A stretch of 59,344 nucleotides of DNA from Gammaproteobacteria bacterium (GCA_012728415.1 JAAYFD010000028.1:1-59344), one strand, 5' to 3'; counted from the first letter of the stretch, positions 1-11,616 are shown. Translations and numbers: made by a program. The notes: generated by a model not told the origin, from the sequence alone.

Positions 1-180
1 ATGGAGTACATCACGCATCAGGGCTGGAGCTTGCGCAAGCTACGTGAGCAGATCCTGAAAGTATCTGCTACGGTGGCTGTGCATGCCCGCCGCATCCGGG
101 TGCATATTGGCCGGGCGGGCAACAAATGGTGGCCAGTCCTGCTCAGGCATTTATCCTGGCTGCATCAAGCGCCGACATAA
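1..180 (+). CDS. Transposase C-terminal end (partial, IS1380-like)
   Basis: The reading frame is open from the window edge to a TAA at 178-180 and gives 59 residues. The peptide pattern (LRKLREQILKVSA, then VHARRIRVHI) resembles the tail of DDE transposases of the IS1380 group: a basic amphipathic helix ending a few tens of residues before the stop. The in-frame ATG at position 1 is probably internal, because a full transposase would be several hundred residues long and start before the window. I saw no obvious terminal inverted repeat just downstream, so the element end is not placed. The family call rests on pattern recall only. Confidence 0.5.
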   Translation: MEYITHQGWSLRKLREQILKVSATVAVHARRIRVHIGRAGNKWWPVLLRHLSWLHQAPT

Positions 181-743
181 ATATCGCTTTTTGCCGGACT
201 CATGACGGAATCAGCCAGCTGCTGAGGGGTACGCTCGTTTCTGTGCCGGGAAAAGCAACCAACGCGCTGCAAATTGGCTGAAACTTGCCAGGAACGGCGA
301 GGAAACTGTGTTTTTAAAGAACAAAATTAGGTTTGGGCTGGGTTGTACGCACTGCCGCAGCGACTTGGTAGGGCTGGGCGGTATTTTTTAGTGCTCATGA
401 ATAAGGCGGGGTGATGGAAAGTATTTGGGGGCAAACGCAGTCCAGTATGGAGGATAAAAATATTCTGTTCCCTGATGATGACGATCGCTATATGGAAAAA
501 CTGGTGGCAAAGCTAGGGCTATAGGCACAAAACGAACTTTATTTGCATAATCGGGTAGCAAAAGGACTTGGTACCCGCAACCCCGTTCCAGCAAGGACGG
601 TCAGCCTTCCCGGAGCTGCCGCCCCCAGATCAAGCTGCTTATCAAGCATCCAGAGTTTGTACGGGAAGCGAAGAACTGATTTTTAATGCAGGCCGGACGC
701 GCTTGCCAATGCAAAATCCCGCCTGCTCAGGTGGGGGCTTTTG
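181..743. other. Gene-poor stretch with decayed coding remnants
   Basis: No convincing full gene lies between the transposase tail and the gyrA promoter. A 36-codon ORF (414-524, plus strand) has a plausible ribosome site (AAGGCGGGG) and an acidic C-terminal half (PDDDDRYMEKLVAKLGL), but no family is recognised. At 626-679 one plus frame reads QIKLLIKHPEFVREAKN and then a stop, which looks like the tail of a broken gene. Together with the adjacent transposase this suggests an insertion and deletion scar. Confidence 0.35.
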
Positions 744-752
744 TGCTATAAT
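744..752 (+). promoter_or_regulatory. gyrA promoter, extended -10 (TGCTATAAT)
   Basis: A perfect TATAAT hexamer at 747-752 is preceded by TG at 744-745, giving an extended -10 element about 70 bases before the gyrA ATG. The hexamer 17 bases upstream is a poor match to TTGACA, which is tolerated at extended -10 promoters. Confidence 0.55.
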
Positions 753-820
753 CCGGCGATTCTGGAAATGGTCAATTCGGCCACTTCAAGCCCCTTGACT
801 GAGAAAGGAACACAGCTTCC

Positions 821-3568
821 ATGGGTGAACTCGCCAAAGAAATCCTGCCGATCAGCATCGAAGACGAAATGCGCCAGTCCTACCTTGATTACGCCATGAG
901 CGTGATCGTAGGGCGTGCATTGCCCGATGCCCGGGACGGCCTGAAACCGGTGCACCGCCGCGTGCTCTTTGCCATGAAAGAGCTGGGCAACGACTGGAAC
1001 AAACCCTACAAAAAATCCGCCCGCGTGGTGGGTGATGTCATCGGTAAATACCACCCGCATGGTGACAGCGCCGTATACGACACCATTGTGCGTATGGCGC
1101 AGCCGTTTTCACTGCGCTACATGCTGGTGGACGGGCAGGGCAACTTTGGCTCGGTGGATGGCGACAACGCTGCCGCCATGCGTTACACCGAGGTGCGCAT
1201 GGCCAAGCTGGCACACGAGCTGCTGGCCGACCTGGAAAAAGAAACCGTGGACTGGGTGCCCAACTATGACGGTACCGAACAGATTCCCGAGGTGCTGCCA
1301 AGCAAGGTGCCCAACCTGCTGGTTAATGGTTCTTCCGGTATTGCCGTGGGCATGGCGACCAACATTCCGCCGCACAACCTGGGTGAAGTGATTGATGGCT
1401 GTCTGGCCCTGATCGAGAACCCCGAGTTGACGGTGGATGAGCTGATGAAGTTCATCCCCGGGCCAGACTTCCCCACCCATGGCATCATCAATGGCCGTGC
1501 CGGCATTATCGAGGCCTACCGTACCGGTCGTGGGCGGGTGTATATCCGGGCCCGTGCCGAAATTGAAGACATCGACAAGGCCGGCAACCGCCAGCAGATT
1601 GTCGTTACCGAAATCCCTTACCAGGTCAACAAGGCGAGACTGATCGAGAAAATCGCCGAACTGGTCAAGGAAAAGAAGATCGAGGGCATCAGCGAGCTGC
1701 GTGACGAGTCCGACAAGGACGGCATGCGTATTGTGATCGAGCTGCGCCGTGGCGAAGTGCCGGACGTGGTGCTGAACAACCTGTACGCCCAGACCCAGAT
1801 GCAGACGGTGTTTGGCATCAACAACGTGGCACTGGTGGATGGCCAGCCGCGTCTGCTCAACCTCAAGGACATGCTTGAGGTGTTTGTGCGTCACCGCCGT
1901 GAAGTGGTGACCCGCCGTACCGTTTATGAGCTGCGCAAGGCACGCGAGCGCGGCCATATCCTGGAAGGCCAGGCGGTTGCACTGTCGAATATTGATCCGG
2001 TTATCGAGCTGATCAAGAGTTCGCCAACCCCTGCTGAAGCCAAAGAGCGCCTGATCGCCACTGGCTGGGAGTCGGGCGCGGTTGCGGCGATGGTCGAGCG
2101 TGCTGGTGCCGAGTCTTGCCGCCCTGACGAGCTTGATGAGCAGTACGGCATGCGTGACGGCCTGTATTACTTGTCGCCCGAGCAGGCCCAGGCCATTCTT
2201 GAGTTGCGTTTGCACCGTCTGACTGGCCTTGAGCATGAAAAACTGCTGGCCGAATACCAGGAAATCCTGCAGCTGATTGGCGAGCTGCTGGAAATTCTGG
2301 GCAGCGAAGAGCGCCTGCTGGAAGTGATTTGCGAAGAATTACAGCAGGTCAAAGAAGGTTATGGCGATGACCGCCGTACCGATATTGTTGCCTCACAAGT
2401 GGATCTGACCATTGCTGACCTGATTCCTGAAGAAGAACGTGTGGTAACCATTTCCCACGGTGGCTATGCCAAGAGCCAGCCGCTGGAAGATTATCAGGCC
2501 CAGCGCCGTGGTGGCCGTGGCCGCTCGGCCACTGGTGTGAAAGAAGAGGACTACGTTGAGCATCTGCTGGTCGCCAACAGCCATGCCACGCTGCTGCTGT
2601 TCTCCAGCAAGGGCAAGGTGTATTGGCTGCGCACCTTTGAGATTCCCGAGGCGTCTAGAGCCTCCCGTGGCCGGCCAATGGTCAACCTGCTGCCGCTGGA
2701 AGAGGGCGAGCGCATTACTGCCATGCTGGAAATCGATCTGGAGGCGCTCAACGCCCGGGCGGAGGCCGAAGGTCTGGATGACGAAGACATGCCAGAGCTG
2801 GCCGATGTGTCCGAAGAGGTTGAAAACGATGAAGCGGATGACGGCATGGAGTATGACGAAGCCGACGGTGCCTACATCTTTATGGCCACAGCATATGGCA
2901 CGGTGAAGAAAACTCCGCTGATCCAGTTCAGCCGCCCACGCAGTTCCGGCCTGATTGCGCTGCGTCTGGAAGAGGGCGACACCCTGATTGCCGCTGCCAT
3001 CACCGATGGCTCCAAACACGTGATGCTGTTTTCCGACGGTGGCAAGGTCATCCGCTTCAAGGAAAGCAAAGTGCGCCAGATGGGCCGTACTGCCCGCGGT
3101 GTACGCGGCATGCGTCTGCTGGATGGCCAGCAGCTGATTTCCATGCTGATTCCCGAGAGCGATGCCTGGATTTTGACTGCCTCCGAAAACGGCTATGGCA
3201 AGCGCACAGCGCTGGCTGAATTCCCGCTGCGCGGACGTGGTGGCCAGGGCGTAATTGCCCAGGTACAGAACGAGCGCAACGGCAAGCTGGTGGGGGCGGT
3301 ACAGGTACAGGATGGCGAAGAAATCATGCTGATTACTGACCAGGGCACCCTGGTACGCACCAGGGTTGACGAAGTATCCAGCCAGTCACGCAACACCCAG
3401 GGCGTGACCCTGATCCGCCTGACCAAGGGCGAACAGCTGGTGGGCATCGAGCGTGTGCAGGAGCCTTCCGGTGATGGCGAAGAAGAAATTGACGCTAGTG
3501 TTGCTGAAGCAGAGGTTGCAAAGGCAGAAAGCAACAACAGCGATGAACCAACTGAAAACCAGGAATAA
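821..3568 (+). CDS. gyrA: DNA gyrase subunit A
   Basis: 915 aa, the normal length for pseudomonad GyrA. GyrA is the breakage-reunion subunit that, with GyrB, introduces negative supercoils using ATP. The N-terminal domain carries the catalytic pair R121-Y122 (AAMRYTE). The quinolone-resistance region reads [11 protein letters not shown], so residues 83 and 87 are Ser and Asp, the susceptible state in E. coli numbering; P. aeruginosa has Thr at 83. The C-terminal beta-pinwheel has the GyrA box QRRGGRG and an acidic insertion (about residues 645-685) of the kind found in pseudomonads, plus an acidic tail. AAAGGA lies 11 bases before the ATG. serC follows after 6 bases. Confidence 0.97.
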   Translation: MGELAKEILPISIEDEMRQSYLDYAMSVIVGRALPDARDGLKPVHRRVLFAMKELGNDWNKPYKKSARVVGDVIGKYHPHGDSAVYDTIVRMAQPFSLRYMLVDGQGNFGSVDGDNAAAMRYTEVRMAKLAHELLADLEKETVDWVPNYDGTEQIPEVLPSKVPNLLVNGSSGIAVGMATNIPPHNLGEVIDGCLALIENPELTVDELMKFIPGPDFPTHGIINGRAGIIEAYRTGRGRVYIRARAEIEDIDKAGNRQQIVVTEIPYQVNKARLIEKIAELVKEKKIEGISELRDESDKDGMRIVIELRRGEVPDVVLNNLYAQTQMQTVFGINNVALVDGQPRLLNLKDMLEVFVRHRREVVTRRTVYELRKARERGHILEGQAVALSNIDPVIELIKSSPTPAEAKERLIATGWESGAVAAMVERAGAESCRPDELDEQYGMRDGLYYLSPEQAQAILELRLHRLTGLEHEKLLAEYQEILQLIGELLEILGSEERLLEVICEELQQVKEGYGDDRRTDIVASQVDLTIADLIPEEERVVTISHGGYAKSQPLEDYQAQRRGGRGRSATGVKEEDYVEHLLVANSHATLLLFSSKGKVYWLRTFEIPEASRASRGRPMVNLLPLEEGERITAMLEIDLEALNARAEAEGLDDEDMPELADVSEEVENDEADDGMEYDEADGAYIFMATAYGTVKKTPLIQFSRPRSSGLIALRLEEGDTLIAAAITDGSKHVMLFSDGGKVIRFKESKVRQMGRTARGVRGMRLLDGQQLISMLIPESDAWILTASENGYGKRTALAEFPLRGRGGQGVIAQVQNERNGKLVGAVQVQDGEEIMLITDQGTLVRTRVDEVSSQSRNTQGVTLIRLTKGEQLVGIERVQEPSGDGEEEIDASVAEAEVAKAESNNSDEPTENQE

Positions 3569-3574
3569 ACACCC

Positions 3575-4660
3575 ATGACCACAAGAGCCTACAATTTTTG
3601 TGCGGGACCTGCGGCATTGCCGCAAGAGGTGCTAGAACAGGCGCAAGCCGAGCTACTGGACTGGCAGGGGCGCGGCCTGTCGGTCATGGAAATGAGCCAC
3701 CGCAGTGACGAATTTGTGCAAATTGCGCAAACCGCTGAGCAGGATTTGCGTGACCTGCTGCAGGTGCCGGATAACTACAAGGTGTTGTTTGTGCAGGGTG
3801 GCGCCAGTCAGCAGTTTGCCCAGATTCCGCTTAACTTCATGCCGGAGGGCGGCAGCGCAGACTATGTGGATACCGGCATCTGGTCCCGTAAAAGTGCCGA
3901 CGAGGCCGCACACTTTGGCAGGGTAAATATTGCAGCCAGTGCCAAGGAGCTGGATTATTTTGCCATTCCGGGCCAGAACGAGTGGAAACTCGATCCGAAT
4001 GCAGCCTACGTGCACTATGCCACCAACGAAACCATCGGCGGACTGCAGTTTGACTGGATACCACAGACGGGTGATATCCCCCTGGTGGCGGATATGTCTT
4101 CCGATATCTTGTCGCGCCCGGTCGATGTCAGCAAGTTCGGCATGATTTACGCCGGTGCACAGAAAAACATCGGCCCCAGTGGTCTGGTAGTGGTGATTGT
4201 CCGTGAGGATCTGCTGGGGCGTGCCCGTTCTTCTTGTCCAACCATGCTCAACTATCAGGTGGCGGCGGACAATGGCTCCATGTACAACACTCCGGCAAGC
4301 TTTTCCTGGTATCTGTCAGGGCTGGTGTTCAAGTGGCTGAAGGAGCAGGGTGGGGTTGCTGCCATGGCCCGCCTCAATGAAGAGAAACAGCGCAAGCTAT
4401 ATGACTACATTGACAGCAGCGAACTATACGACAATCCTGTCAGCCGTAGCGGCCGCTCCTGGATGAATATCCCGTTTCGCCTGGCCAGTGACAAGCTGGA
4501 CAAGCCATTTTTGGCCGGCGCAGAAGAGCGCCGCCTGCTGAACTTGAAGGGGCACCGTTCGGTGGGTGGCATGCGTGCTTCCATTTATAATGCAGTACCG
4601 ATGGCTGCGGTGGATGCGCTGATAGACTATATGAAAGAGTTCGAGAAGGAGCAGGGTTAA
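3575..4660 (+). CDS. serC: Phosphoserine aminotransferase
   Basis: 361 aa. A PLP-dependent class V aminotransferase that makes 3-phosphoserine from 3-phosphohydroxypyruvate and glutamate, and also acts in pyridoxal phosphate synthesis. The start NFCAGPAALP is typical of SerC, and the PLP lysine is K197 in AGAQKNIGPSG. The gene lies 6 bases after gyrA and its last base is the first base of pheA (TAATG overlap), so it is probably transcribed with the downstream aromatic genes. The order gyrA-serC-pheA is standard in Pseudomonas. Confidence 0.97.
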   Translation: MTTRAYNFCAGPAALPQEVLEQAQAELLDWQGRGLSVMEMSHRSDEFVQIAQTAEQDLRDLLQVPDNYKVLFVQGGASQQFAQIPLNFMPEGGSADYVDTGIWSRKSADEAAHFGRVNIAASAKELDYFAIPGQNEWKLDPNAAYVHYATNETIGGLQFDWIPQTGDIPLVADMSSDILSRPVDVSKFGMIYAGAQKNIGPSGLVVVIVREDLLGRARSSCPTMLNYQVAADNGSMYNTPASFSWYLSGLVFKWLKEQGGVAAMARLNEEKQRKLYDYIDSSELYDNPVSRSGRSWMNIPFRLASDKLDKPFLAGAEERRLLNLKGHRSVGGMRASIYNAVPMAAVDALIDYMKEFEKEQG

Positions 4661-5754
4661 TGAGCGAACAGGAACTGCAGGCACTGCGGGTACGCATTGA
4701 TTCTCTGGATCACAAAATCCTCGAGCTGATCAGTGAGCGGGCGCGCTGTGCACAGGAAGTGGGCCGGGTGAAGGTAGAGGGGCTTGCCGAAGGCGAGACC
4801 GCCGTGTTCTATCGTCCAGAGCGTGAAGCCCAGGTGCTCAAGCGCATCATGGACCTGAACCAGGGTCCGCTGGACAACGAAGAGATGGCACGCCTGTTTC
4901 GCGAAATCATGTCTGCCTGCCTGGCACTGGAGCAGCCGTTGCAGGTTGCCTACCTGGGCCCGGAAGGAACCTTCTCGCATGCTGCCGCGCTGAAACACTT
5001 TGGCCAGTCGGTGCAGGCACGCCCAATGGCGGCCATTGACGAAATTTTCCGCGAGGTGGCCGCAGGCGCAGTGAGTTATGGCGTGGTGCCTGTAGAAAAC
5101 TCCACCGAAGGTGCCATCAACCATACGCTGGACAGCTTTCTTGAGCACGATATTGTCATCTGTGGCGAGGTTGAGCTGCGCATTCACCATCATCTGCTGG
5201 TGGGCGAAAACACCAAGACTGATCACATTACCCGCGTTTATTCGCATGCCCAGTCACTGGCCCAGTGCCGCAAGTGGCTGGATGCTTACTACCCGAATGT
5301 TGAGCGGGTTGCCGTGGCCAGCAATGCCGAAGCGGCCAAGCGGGTCAAGGGGGAGTGGAGCAGTGCGGCAATTGCCGGTGATATGGCAGCCAGTTTGTAT
5401 GGTTTGACGATTCATGCTGAAAAAATCGAAGACCGGCCCGATAATTCAACCCGCTTCCTGATCATTGGGAGCCGCGCAGTACCCGCCTCGGGGGATGACA
5501 AGACGTCGGTCATTGTTTCTGTCAGCAACAAGCCCGGAGCGTTGCACGAGCTGCTGATTCCGTTCCATGAAAACGGTGTTGACCTGACCCGGATCGAAAC
5601 CCGGCCTTCACGCAGTGGCAAATGGTCCTATGTATTCTTTATCGACTTCATGGGGCACCAGGATGACCCGCTGGTGAAAGATGTGCTGGAAAAAATCGTC
5701 AACCAGTCTACTGGGGTCAAGGTGTTGGGGTCTTATCCTAAGGCGGTACTTTAA
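4660..5754 (+). CDS. pheA: Bifunctional chorismate mutase / prephenate dehydratase (P-protein)
   Basis: 364 aa. Converts chorismate to prephenate and then to phenylpyruvate, the committed route to phenylalanine. Three domains are visible in order: an AroQ-type chorismate mutase (about residues 1-90, starting LRVRIDSLDHKILELISERA), prephenate dehydratase (about 95-275, with AYLGPEGTFSHAA), and a C-terminal ACT domain (about 280-360). The ACT domain has PGALHELL and RIETRPSR, the motifs used for feedback inhibition by phenylalanine in this family. The start codon overlaps the serC stop. Confidence 0.97.
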   Translation: MSEQELQALRVRIDSLDHKILELISERARCAQEVGRVKVEGLAEGETAVFYRPEREAQVLKRIMDLNQGPLDNEEMARLFREIMSACLALEQPLQVAYLGPEGTFSHAAALKHFGQSVQARPMAAIDEIFREVAAGAVSYGVVPVENSTEGAINHTLDSFLEHDIVICGEVELRIHHHLLVGENTKTDHITRVYSHAQSLAQCRKWLDAYYPNVERVAVASNAEAAKRVKGEWSSAAIAGDMAASLYGLTIHAEKIEDRPDNSTRFLIIGSRAVPASGDDKTSVIVSVSNKPGALHELLIPFHENGVDLTRIETRPSRSGKWSYVFFIDFMGHQDDPLVKDVLEKIVNQSTGVKVLGSYPKAVL

Positions 5755-5790
5755 GGCCTGAAGCTGTATTCAAGCAGGAGTAGAATTTGC

Positions 5791-6906
5791 ATGAGCTGTG
5801 ATTTTTTACAACTGGCACGTGCGCCGGTACAACAGCTGTCCCCTTATGTGCCCGGAAAGCCGGTAGAAGAGCTGGCACGCGAGCTGGAGCTGAATCCGGC
5901 CGACATCATCAAGCTGGCCAGCAATGAAAACCCGCTCGGGCCCAGCCCTAAGGTGCTGGAAGCAATCGAAAAGGCACTGCCGGAGCTGACCCGCTACCCG
6001 GATGGCAATGGCTATGCCCTGAAGCAGGCTCTGGCTGCACATTATGGCCTTGAAATGGAGCAGATAACGCTGGGCAATGGCTCCAACGATGTGCTTGAGC
6101 TGGTTGCCAAGGCCTGGCTGGAGCCGGGTCGCAATGCAGTGTTCAGCCAGCACGCCTTTGCCGTGTACCCTATTGCCACGCTGGCGGCGGGTGCCGAGTG
6201 CCGCGAAGTGGCTGCCAAAGACTATGGCCACGATCTGCAGGCCATGTTGGCTGCCATTGATGCCAACACCCGTATCGTGTTCATTGCCAATCCGAACAAT
6301 CCGACCGGAACCTGGTTTGATATCAGTACACTGGAAGATTTTCTTGAGCAAGTACCAGAAAAAGTGCTGGTAGTGCTGGATGAAGCCTATATCGAATATG
6401 CATCCGGCAGCGAACTGCCGGACGGGGTTAAGTACCTGTCACGCTACCCGAACCTGATTGTGTCCCGCACTTTTTCCAAAGCCTATGGCCTGGCTGCACT
6501 AAGGGTTGGTTATGCGCTGTCTTCGCCCCGGGTGGCAGAGGTGCTCAACCGCGTGCGCGAGCCGTTCAATGTAAACAGCCTGGCACTGGTTGCGGCCTGT
6601 GCCGCACTGGAGGACGAGGATTATCTGTTCCGCAGCCGGCTGGCCAATGACCAGGGCATGGAGCAACTCGAGTCTGGCTTGGAAGCGCTGGGCCTGGAGT
6701 GGATTCCCTCAAAAGGCAACTTTATAGCTGTGCACTTTGGTCCAGATGCTGGCACGGTTAATCAGGCCCTGCTGGAAAAAGGAGTAATCGTCCGGCCGGT
6801 AGCAGGTTATGGCATGCCGGAGTACCTGCGTGTTTCGATCGGTACACACGAAGAAAATGCACGCTTTTTGAGTGTGCTCAAGCAGGTGCTGCCCAATCAT
6901 GCCTAA
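5791..6906 (+). CDS. hisC: Histidinol-phosphate aminotransferase
   Basis: 371 aa, a fold-type I PLP aminotransferase. The opening (LSPYVPGKPVEEL), ASNENPLGPSP and the lysine motif SKAYGLAALRVGY mark it as HisC. In this gene position, within an aromatic block, the HisC paralogue (HisC2) may also transaminate aromatic keto acids such as phenylpyruvate; this is inference from context. The ATG at 5791 has AGGAG about 11 bases upstream. The 3' end overlaps the start of the tyrA-aroA gene by 8 bases, so the two are probably translationally coupled. Confidence 0.95.
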   Translation: MSCDFLQLARAPVQQLSPYVPGKPVEELARELELNPADIIKLASNENPLGPSPKVLEAIEKALPELTRYPDGNGYALKQALAAHYGLEMEQITLGNGSNDVLELVAKAWLEPGRNAVFSQHAFAVYPIATLAAGAECREVAAKDYGHDLQAMLAAIDANTRIVFIANPNNPTGTWFDISTLEDFLEQVPEKVLVVLDEAYIEYASGSELPDGVKYLSRYPNLIVSRTFSKAYGLAALRVGYALSSPRVAEVLNRVREPFNVNSLALVAACAALEDEDYLFRSRLANDQGMEQLESGLEALGLEWIPSKGNFIAVHFGPDAGTVNQALLEKGVIVRPVAGYGMPEYLRVSIGTHEENARFLSVLKQVLPNHA

Positions 6907-9130
6907 GGCAAAAGCCGCTCCGCTGACGGGCCAGCTGACTGTTGTCGGCCTTGGCCTGATCGGAGCATCTTTTGCCCGGGCGGCACGCGAGCAGGGGCTT
7001 TGTCGCCTGGTTGTGGGTGTTGACACCGATTCGTCCGTGTGCCGTGCGGCGCAGGACATGGGGGTGATCGACCGCTGGGAAACCGGACTGCTGGAAGGCT
7101 GCCGCAATGCTGATGTGATTATGCTGGCAGTTCCGGTATTGGCGGCCGGCAAGATTTTGCAACAGCTGGCTGCAGACCCTGACACCTCGAAAACGGTGAT
7201 TACCGATGTTGGCAGCGTGAAGGGTGTTTTTGCCCGTGCTGCCGAGCAGGCCTTTGGCAACTTGCCGCCAGGACTGGTACCTGGGCACCCGATAGCGGGC
7301 TCTGAGCGCAGTGGGGTTACCGCAGCCGATGCGCGGCTGTTTTGTCAACACAAGATTATTCTGACACCCCATGCCAATACTGACCCTGCAGCACTGGAGC
7401 TGGTCAGTGAGCTGTGGCGGCGAATCGGTGCCGACGTAGAGCACATGGGTATTGAGCAGCATGACTTGGTGTTGGCGGCAACCAGCCACTTGCCGCATTT
7501 GCTGGCGTTCGGCCTGGTTGATTCACTGGCACAACGGGATGAAAATCTTGATATTTTCCGTTATGCAGCGGGCGGGTTTCGTGATTTTACCCGCATTGCG
7601 GCCAGTGACCCGCAAATGTGGCACGATATTTTTCTGTCCAACCGTGATGCTGTATTGCAACAGCTGGATGTGTTTAATACTGACCTGCAGGCATTGCGGC
7701 AGGCGGTAACAGAGGGTGACGGACATTTCCTGATGGGTGTTTTTACCCGTGCGCGGGTCGCACGGGAGCACTTTAGTACGATTTTGGCTCAACGGGCATA
7801 TATGCAAACCATGGATAAAGAACTGATTTTCGTAGCGCAGCCTGGCGGAGGTGCCCAAGGCAACATCCGTGTACCAGGTGACAAGTCAATTTCCCACCGC
7901 ACCATCATGCTTGGCTCGCTGGCTATTGGTACCACCGAGGTTGATGGTTTTCTTGAAGGCGAAGACGCCCTGGCCACCATTCAGGCATTTCGCGACATGG
8001 GCGTGGTCATCGAAGGCCCCGTTGAAGGACGGGTGGTGATTCACGGTGTTGGCCTGCACGGCCTGCAGCAACCGCCGGGTCCAATTTACGTTGGCAACTC
8101 GGGAACCACCATGCGTTTGCTGGCCGGGATTTTAGCGGGTCAGCCGTTTGACGCCACCTTGACTGGGGATGCGTCGCTGAGCAAGCGCCCAATGAACCGT
8201 ATTGCCAACCCGCTGCGCGAAATGGGTGCAGTGATTGAAACCGCCGAAGAAGGCCGGCCACCCCTGGTTATTCGCGGTGGCCAAAAGCTTACCGGCATTC
8301 ACTATGACATGCCAATGGCCAGTGCGCAGGTCAAGTCATGTCTGCTGCTGGCCGGGCTGTATGCTGAGGGCAGCACTTCGGTCACCGAACCGGCGCCGAC
8401 CCGCGACCATTCCGAGCGCATGTTGCAGGGCTTTGGCTATCCGGTCGAGGTGCATGAGTCGACGGTTAAGATTGAAAGCGGTCATGAACTGTCTGCTACC
8501 TATATTGAGGTGCCGGGAGATATTTCATCGGCGGCTTTTTTTATGGTTGCCGCCAGCATCACAGAAGGTGCCGATGTAATGCTGGAGCACGTCGGCATCA
8601 ACCCCACGCGCACGGGCGTGATAGATATTCTGAAGCTGATGGGCGCTGATATCAGCATTGAACGGGTGCGCGTAGTCGGTGGCGAGCGTGTGGCAGATAT
8701 TCGTGTCCGGGGCTCGCAATTGAAGGGAATCGAGATACCGCCCGAGCTGGTACCCCTGGCAATTGACGAGTTTCCGGTGTTGTTTATTGCTGCCGCCTGT
8801 GCCGAAGGCCGTACCGTTCTGCGCGGTGCCGAGGAGCTGCGGGTCAAGGAGTGTGACCGCATTGAGGTGATGGCCGATGGTTTGCGTACTCTTGGTGTAC
8901 AGGTGGAGACCCTGCCGGACGGCATTATCATTGACGGCGGTCCCATGGGTGGCGGGGAGGTTTGGGCCCATGGCGATCATCGTATCGCCATGTCATTTAG
9001 TGTCGCGTCGCTGCGTGCCGGCCTGCCGATTCGGATTCATGGCAGCCAGCATGTGGCAACCTCCTTTCCAAATTTTTTACAACTCTGTGCCCGCCTGGGC
9101 ATGCGCGTCAGCGCGGAGGTCGGTGAATGA
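6899..9130 (+). CDS. tyrA-aroA: Fused prephenate/arogenate dehydrogenase and EPSP synthase
   Basis: 743 aa, a natural fusion. Residues about 1-295 are TyrA (Rossmann motif [14 protein letters not shown]), which oxidises prephenate or arogenate on the tyrosine branch. From about residue 305 the protein is AroA, 5-enolpyruvylshikimate-3-phosphate synthase, with GDKSISHR and NSGTTMRL substrate-binding motifs; AroA supplies the chorismate precursor that TyrA and PheA use. The fusion is known in Pseudomonas. The ATG at 6899 is chosen because it aligns with the TyrA start and overlaps hisC by 8 bases; the frame is open upstream but that part lies inside hisC. Internal ATGs at 7802 and 7811 mark the domain junction and could allow separate AroA synthesis. 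The stop overlaps cmk. Confidence 0.95.
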   Translation: MPKAKAAPLTGQLTVVGLGLIGASFARAAREQGLCRLVVGVDTDSSVCRAAQDMGVIDRWETGLLEGCRNADVIMLAVPVLAAGKILQQLAADPDTSKTVITDVGSVKGVFARAAEQAFGNLPPGLVPGHPIAGSERSGVTAADARLFCQHKIILTPHANTDPAALELVSELWRRIGADVEHMGIEQHDLVLAATSHLPHLLAFGLVDSLAQRDENLDIFRYAAGGFRDFTRIAASDPQMWHDIFLSNRDAVLQQLDVFNTDLQALRQAVTEGDGHFLMGVFTRARVAREHFSTILAQRAYMQTMDKELIFVAQPGGGAQGNIRVPGDKSISHRTIMLGSLAIGTTEVDGFLEGEDALATIQAFRDMGVVIEGPVEGRVVIHGVGLHGLQQPPGPIYVGNSGTTMRLLAGILAGQPFDATLTGDASLSKRPMNRIANPLREMGAVIETAEEGRPPLVIRGGQKLTGIHYDMPMASAQVKSCLLLAGLYAEGSTSVTEPAPTRDHSERMLQGFGYPVEVHESTVKIESGHELSATYIEVPGDISSAAFFMVAASITEGADVMLEHVGINPTRTGVIDILKLMGADISIERVRVVGGERVADIRVRGSQLKGIEIPPELVPLAIDEFPVLFIAAACAEGRTVLRGAEELRVKECDRIEVMADGLRTLGVQVETLPDGIIIDGGPMGGGEVWAHGDHRIAMSFSVASLRAGLPIRIHGSQHVATSFPNFLQLCARLGMRVSAEVGE

Positions 9131-9795
9131 GCCAGATACCAGTCATTACCATTGATGGGCCCAGCGGTTCCGGAAAAGGAACAGTCACCGGCCTGATTGC
9201 ACAGCAGCTAGGGTGGAACGTCCTTGATTCCGGGGCAATTTACCGGGTATTGGCACTGGCTGCCGAGCAGTCGGGCATTGCGCCGACCAGCGAGGCCGCA
9301 TTGCGCACCATGGCACTGCAGCTGCAGGTGGAGTTTATTGATGGAAAAACCCTGCTGGGCGGTGCCGATGTGGGGCGCGCGATCCGGACCGAATCTGTAG
9401 GCACCTATGCGTCACAAATAGCCTCGCTGGAAGGTGTCCGCGAGGGCCTGTTGCAGCGACAGCGTGATTTTCGCCAGGAGCCTGGCCTGGTTGCCGATGG
9501 ACGCGACATGGGAACCGTGGTGTTCACCGATGCGCCTTTGAAAATTTTTCTCACGGCCAGTGCGGAGGAGCGGGCCCGCCGGCGCTATTTGCAGTTGAAG
9601 GAGGCCGGGCATTCTGTTAATCTCCCCGACCTTGTGGAAGAAATACGTGCGCGCGACGAGCGTGACACCAATCGTGAAGTGGCCCCGCTCAAGCCGGCAG
9701 AAGATGCCATTGTGCTTGACTCGACCACGTTAACGGTTGAACAGGTTGTAGAACGCATTCTGGCCGAAGCCACCACTCGCGGGCTTGGCGGGTAA
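9127..9795 (+). CDS. cmk: Cytidylate kinase
   Basis: 222 aa. Phosphorylates CMP and dCMP with ATP. The P-loop is GPSGSGKGT near the N-terminus, and the CMK-specific region with [10 protein letters not shown] follows near residue 125. The gene starts inside the ATGA overlap with tyrA-aroA and is followed 123 bases later by rpsA, the usual cmk-rpsA pair of gammaproteobacteria. Confidence 0.96.
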   Translation: MSQIPVITIDGPSGSGKGTVTGLIAQQLGWNVLDSGAIYRVLALAAEQSGIAPTSEAALRTMALQLQVEFIDGKTLLGGADVGRAIRTESVGTYASQIASLEGVREGLLQRQRDFRQEPGLVADGRDMGTVVFTDAPLKIFLTASAEERARRRYLQLKEAGHSVNLPDLVEEIRARDERDTNREVAPLKPAEDAIVLDSTTLTVEQVVERILAEATTRGLGG

Positions 9796-9918
9796 GCGTT
9801 TTATAAAGCAAGGCTTGTATCGACCCAGACAGCGTCGTTCCAGCCTTTTTATTCATAAACCCGCATTGTCTGGAATGTGGAAAAGGGTCATACGATCCTT
9901 TAATCAGCAGGATTAAAC

Positions 9919-11598
9919 ATGAGCGAAAGCTTTGCAGAACTCTTTGAAGAAAGCCTTAAATCCCTGGACATGCAGCCGGGCTCCATCATCACCGGTATCG
10001 TTGTTGACATCGATGGTGACTGGGTAACCGTACATGCCGGCCTGAAGTCCGAGGGCGTCATCCCTGTAGAACAGTTCTACAACGAGCAGGGCGAACTGAC
10101 CATTGCCGTGGGTGACGAAGTCAGCGTTGCGCTGGATGCGGTTGAAGATGGCTGGGGTGAAACCCGTCTGTCCCGCGAAAAAGCCAAGCGCGCCGAGTCC
10201 TGGCTGGTTCTGGAAGCCTCTTTCAACGCAGAAGAAGTGGTTAAGGGTGTTATCAACGGCAAGGTCAAGGGTGGCTTCACTGTTGACCTGAGCGGTATCC
10301 GTGCGTTCCTGCCAGGTTCCCTGGTTGACGTGCGCCCTGTGCGTGACACCACTCATCTGGAAAACAAAGAGCTGGAATTCAAGGTCATCAAGCTTGATCA
10401 AAAGCGCAACAACGTGGTTATTTCCCGTCGTGCGGTACTGGAAGCTGAAAACAGCGCCGAGCGCGAAGCCCTGCTGGAAAACCTGCAGGAAGGCCAGACC
10501 ATCAAGGGTATTGTCAAGAACCTCACCGACTATGGTGCCTTTGTTGACCTGGGCGGCGTAGACGGTCTGCTGCACATTACCGACATGGCCTGGAAGCGCA
10601 TCAAACACCCAAGCGAAATTGTTAACGTTGGTGACGAGATCGACGTCAAGGTGCTGAAGTTCGACCGTGAGCGCAATCGTGTCTCCCTGGGCCTGAAGCA
10701 GCTGGGTGAGGATCCATGGGTAGCCATCAAGTCCCGTTACCCTGAGGGAACCCGCGTCATGGCCAAAGTAACCAACCTGACCGACTACGGCTGCTTTGCC
10801 GAGCTGGAAGAGGGTGTGGAAGGCCTGGTACACGTCTCCGAAATGGACTGGACCAACAAGAACATCCACCCATCCAAAGTGGTACAGGTAGGTGACGAAG
10901 TTGAAGTCCAGATTCTGGATATCGACGAAGAGCGCCGTCGTATCTCCCTGGGTATCAAGCAGTGTAAAGCCAACCCCTGGGAAGAGTTCTCCAGCCAGTA
11001 CAACAAGGGCGACAAGATCTCCGGCACCATCAAGTCCATCACCGACTTCGGTATCTTTATCGGTCTGGATGGCGGTATCGACGGTCTGGTTCACCTGTCC
11101 GACATCAGCTGGCACGAAGCGGGTGAAGAAGCCGTACGCAACTACAAAAAAGGCGACGAGCTGGAGACAGTCATCCTGTCAGTTGACCCTGAGCGCGAGC
11201 GTATCTCCCTCGGCATCAAGCAGCTGGAAGACGATCCGTTCTCCAATTACGCTTCGCTGAACGAGAAGGGCAGCATTGTCCGCGGTACCGTGAAGGAAGT
11301 TGACGCCAAGGGCGCCATCGTAGTTCTGGCAGACGATGTTGAAGCCGTACTGAAAGCCTCCGAAATCAGCCGTGACCGTGTCGAAGATGCACGTAACGTA
11401 CTGAAAGAAGGTGATGAGGTTGAGGCGAAGATCATCAACATCGACCGCAAGTCCCGTGTTATCAACCTGTCTGTCAAGTCGAAGGATGTTGAAGACGAGA
11501 AGGATGCCATGCGCGAATTGCGCAAGCAGGAAAGCGAAGCTGCCGGTCCGACCACCATTGGTGATCTGATCCGTCAGCAGATGGAAGGTCAGAACTGA
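9919..11598 (+). CDS. rpsA: 30S ribosomal protein S1
   Basis: 559 aa, the usual length for a six-repeat S1. S1 binds mRNA leaders and helps recruit them to the 30S subunit. The repeated OB-fold signatures are easy to see, for example [40 protein letters not shown] and [20 protein letters not shown]. The ATG at 9919 follows AGCAGGAT. The codon choice is strongly biased to the highly expressed set compared with neighbours. A strong terminator follows. The usual next gene, ihfB, is absent. Confidence 0.97.
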   Translation: MSESFAELFEESLKSLDMQPGSIITGIVVDIDGDWVTVHAGLKSEGVIPVEQFYNEQGELTIAVGDEVSVALDAVEDGWGETRLSREKAKRAESWLVLEASFNAEEVVKGVINGKVKGGFTVDLSGIRAFLPGSLVDVRPVRDTTHLENKELEFKVIKLDQKRNNVVISRRAVLEAENSAEREALLENLQEGQTIKGIVKNLTDYGAFVDLGGVDGLLHITDMAWKRIKHPSEIVNVGDEIDVKVLKFDRERNRVSLGLKQLGEDPWVAIKSRYPEGTRVMAKVTNLTDYGCFAELEEGVEGLVHVSEMDWTNKNIHPSKVVQVGDEVEVQILDIDEERRRISLGIKQCKANPWEEFSSQYNKGDKISGTIKSITDFGIFIGLDGGIDGLVHLSDISWHEAGEEAVRNYKKGDELETVILSVDPERERISLGIKQLEDDPFSNYASLNEKGSIVRGTVKEVDAKGAIVVLADDVEAVLKASEISRDRVEDARNVLKEGDEVEAKIINIDRKSRVINLSVKSKDVEDEKDAMRELRKQESEAAGPTTIGDLIRQQMEGQN

Positions 11599-11616
11599 TT
11601 CTGGACAACCATCAGG

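Noticed and set aside
821..3568. Long minus-strand open frames inside gyrA, for example 1109-2236
   Set aside because: They are reverse frames of a highly conserved gene, without ribosome sites, and their composition mirrors gyrA codons.
9913..11115. 400-codon minus frame opposite rpsA
   Set aside because: A shadow of the strongly biased rpsA codons; S1 repeats account for the plus strand fully.
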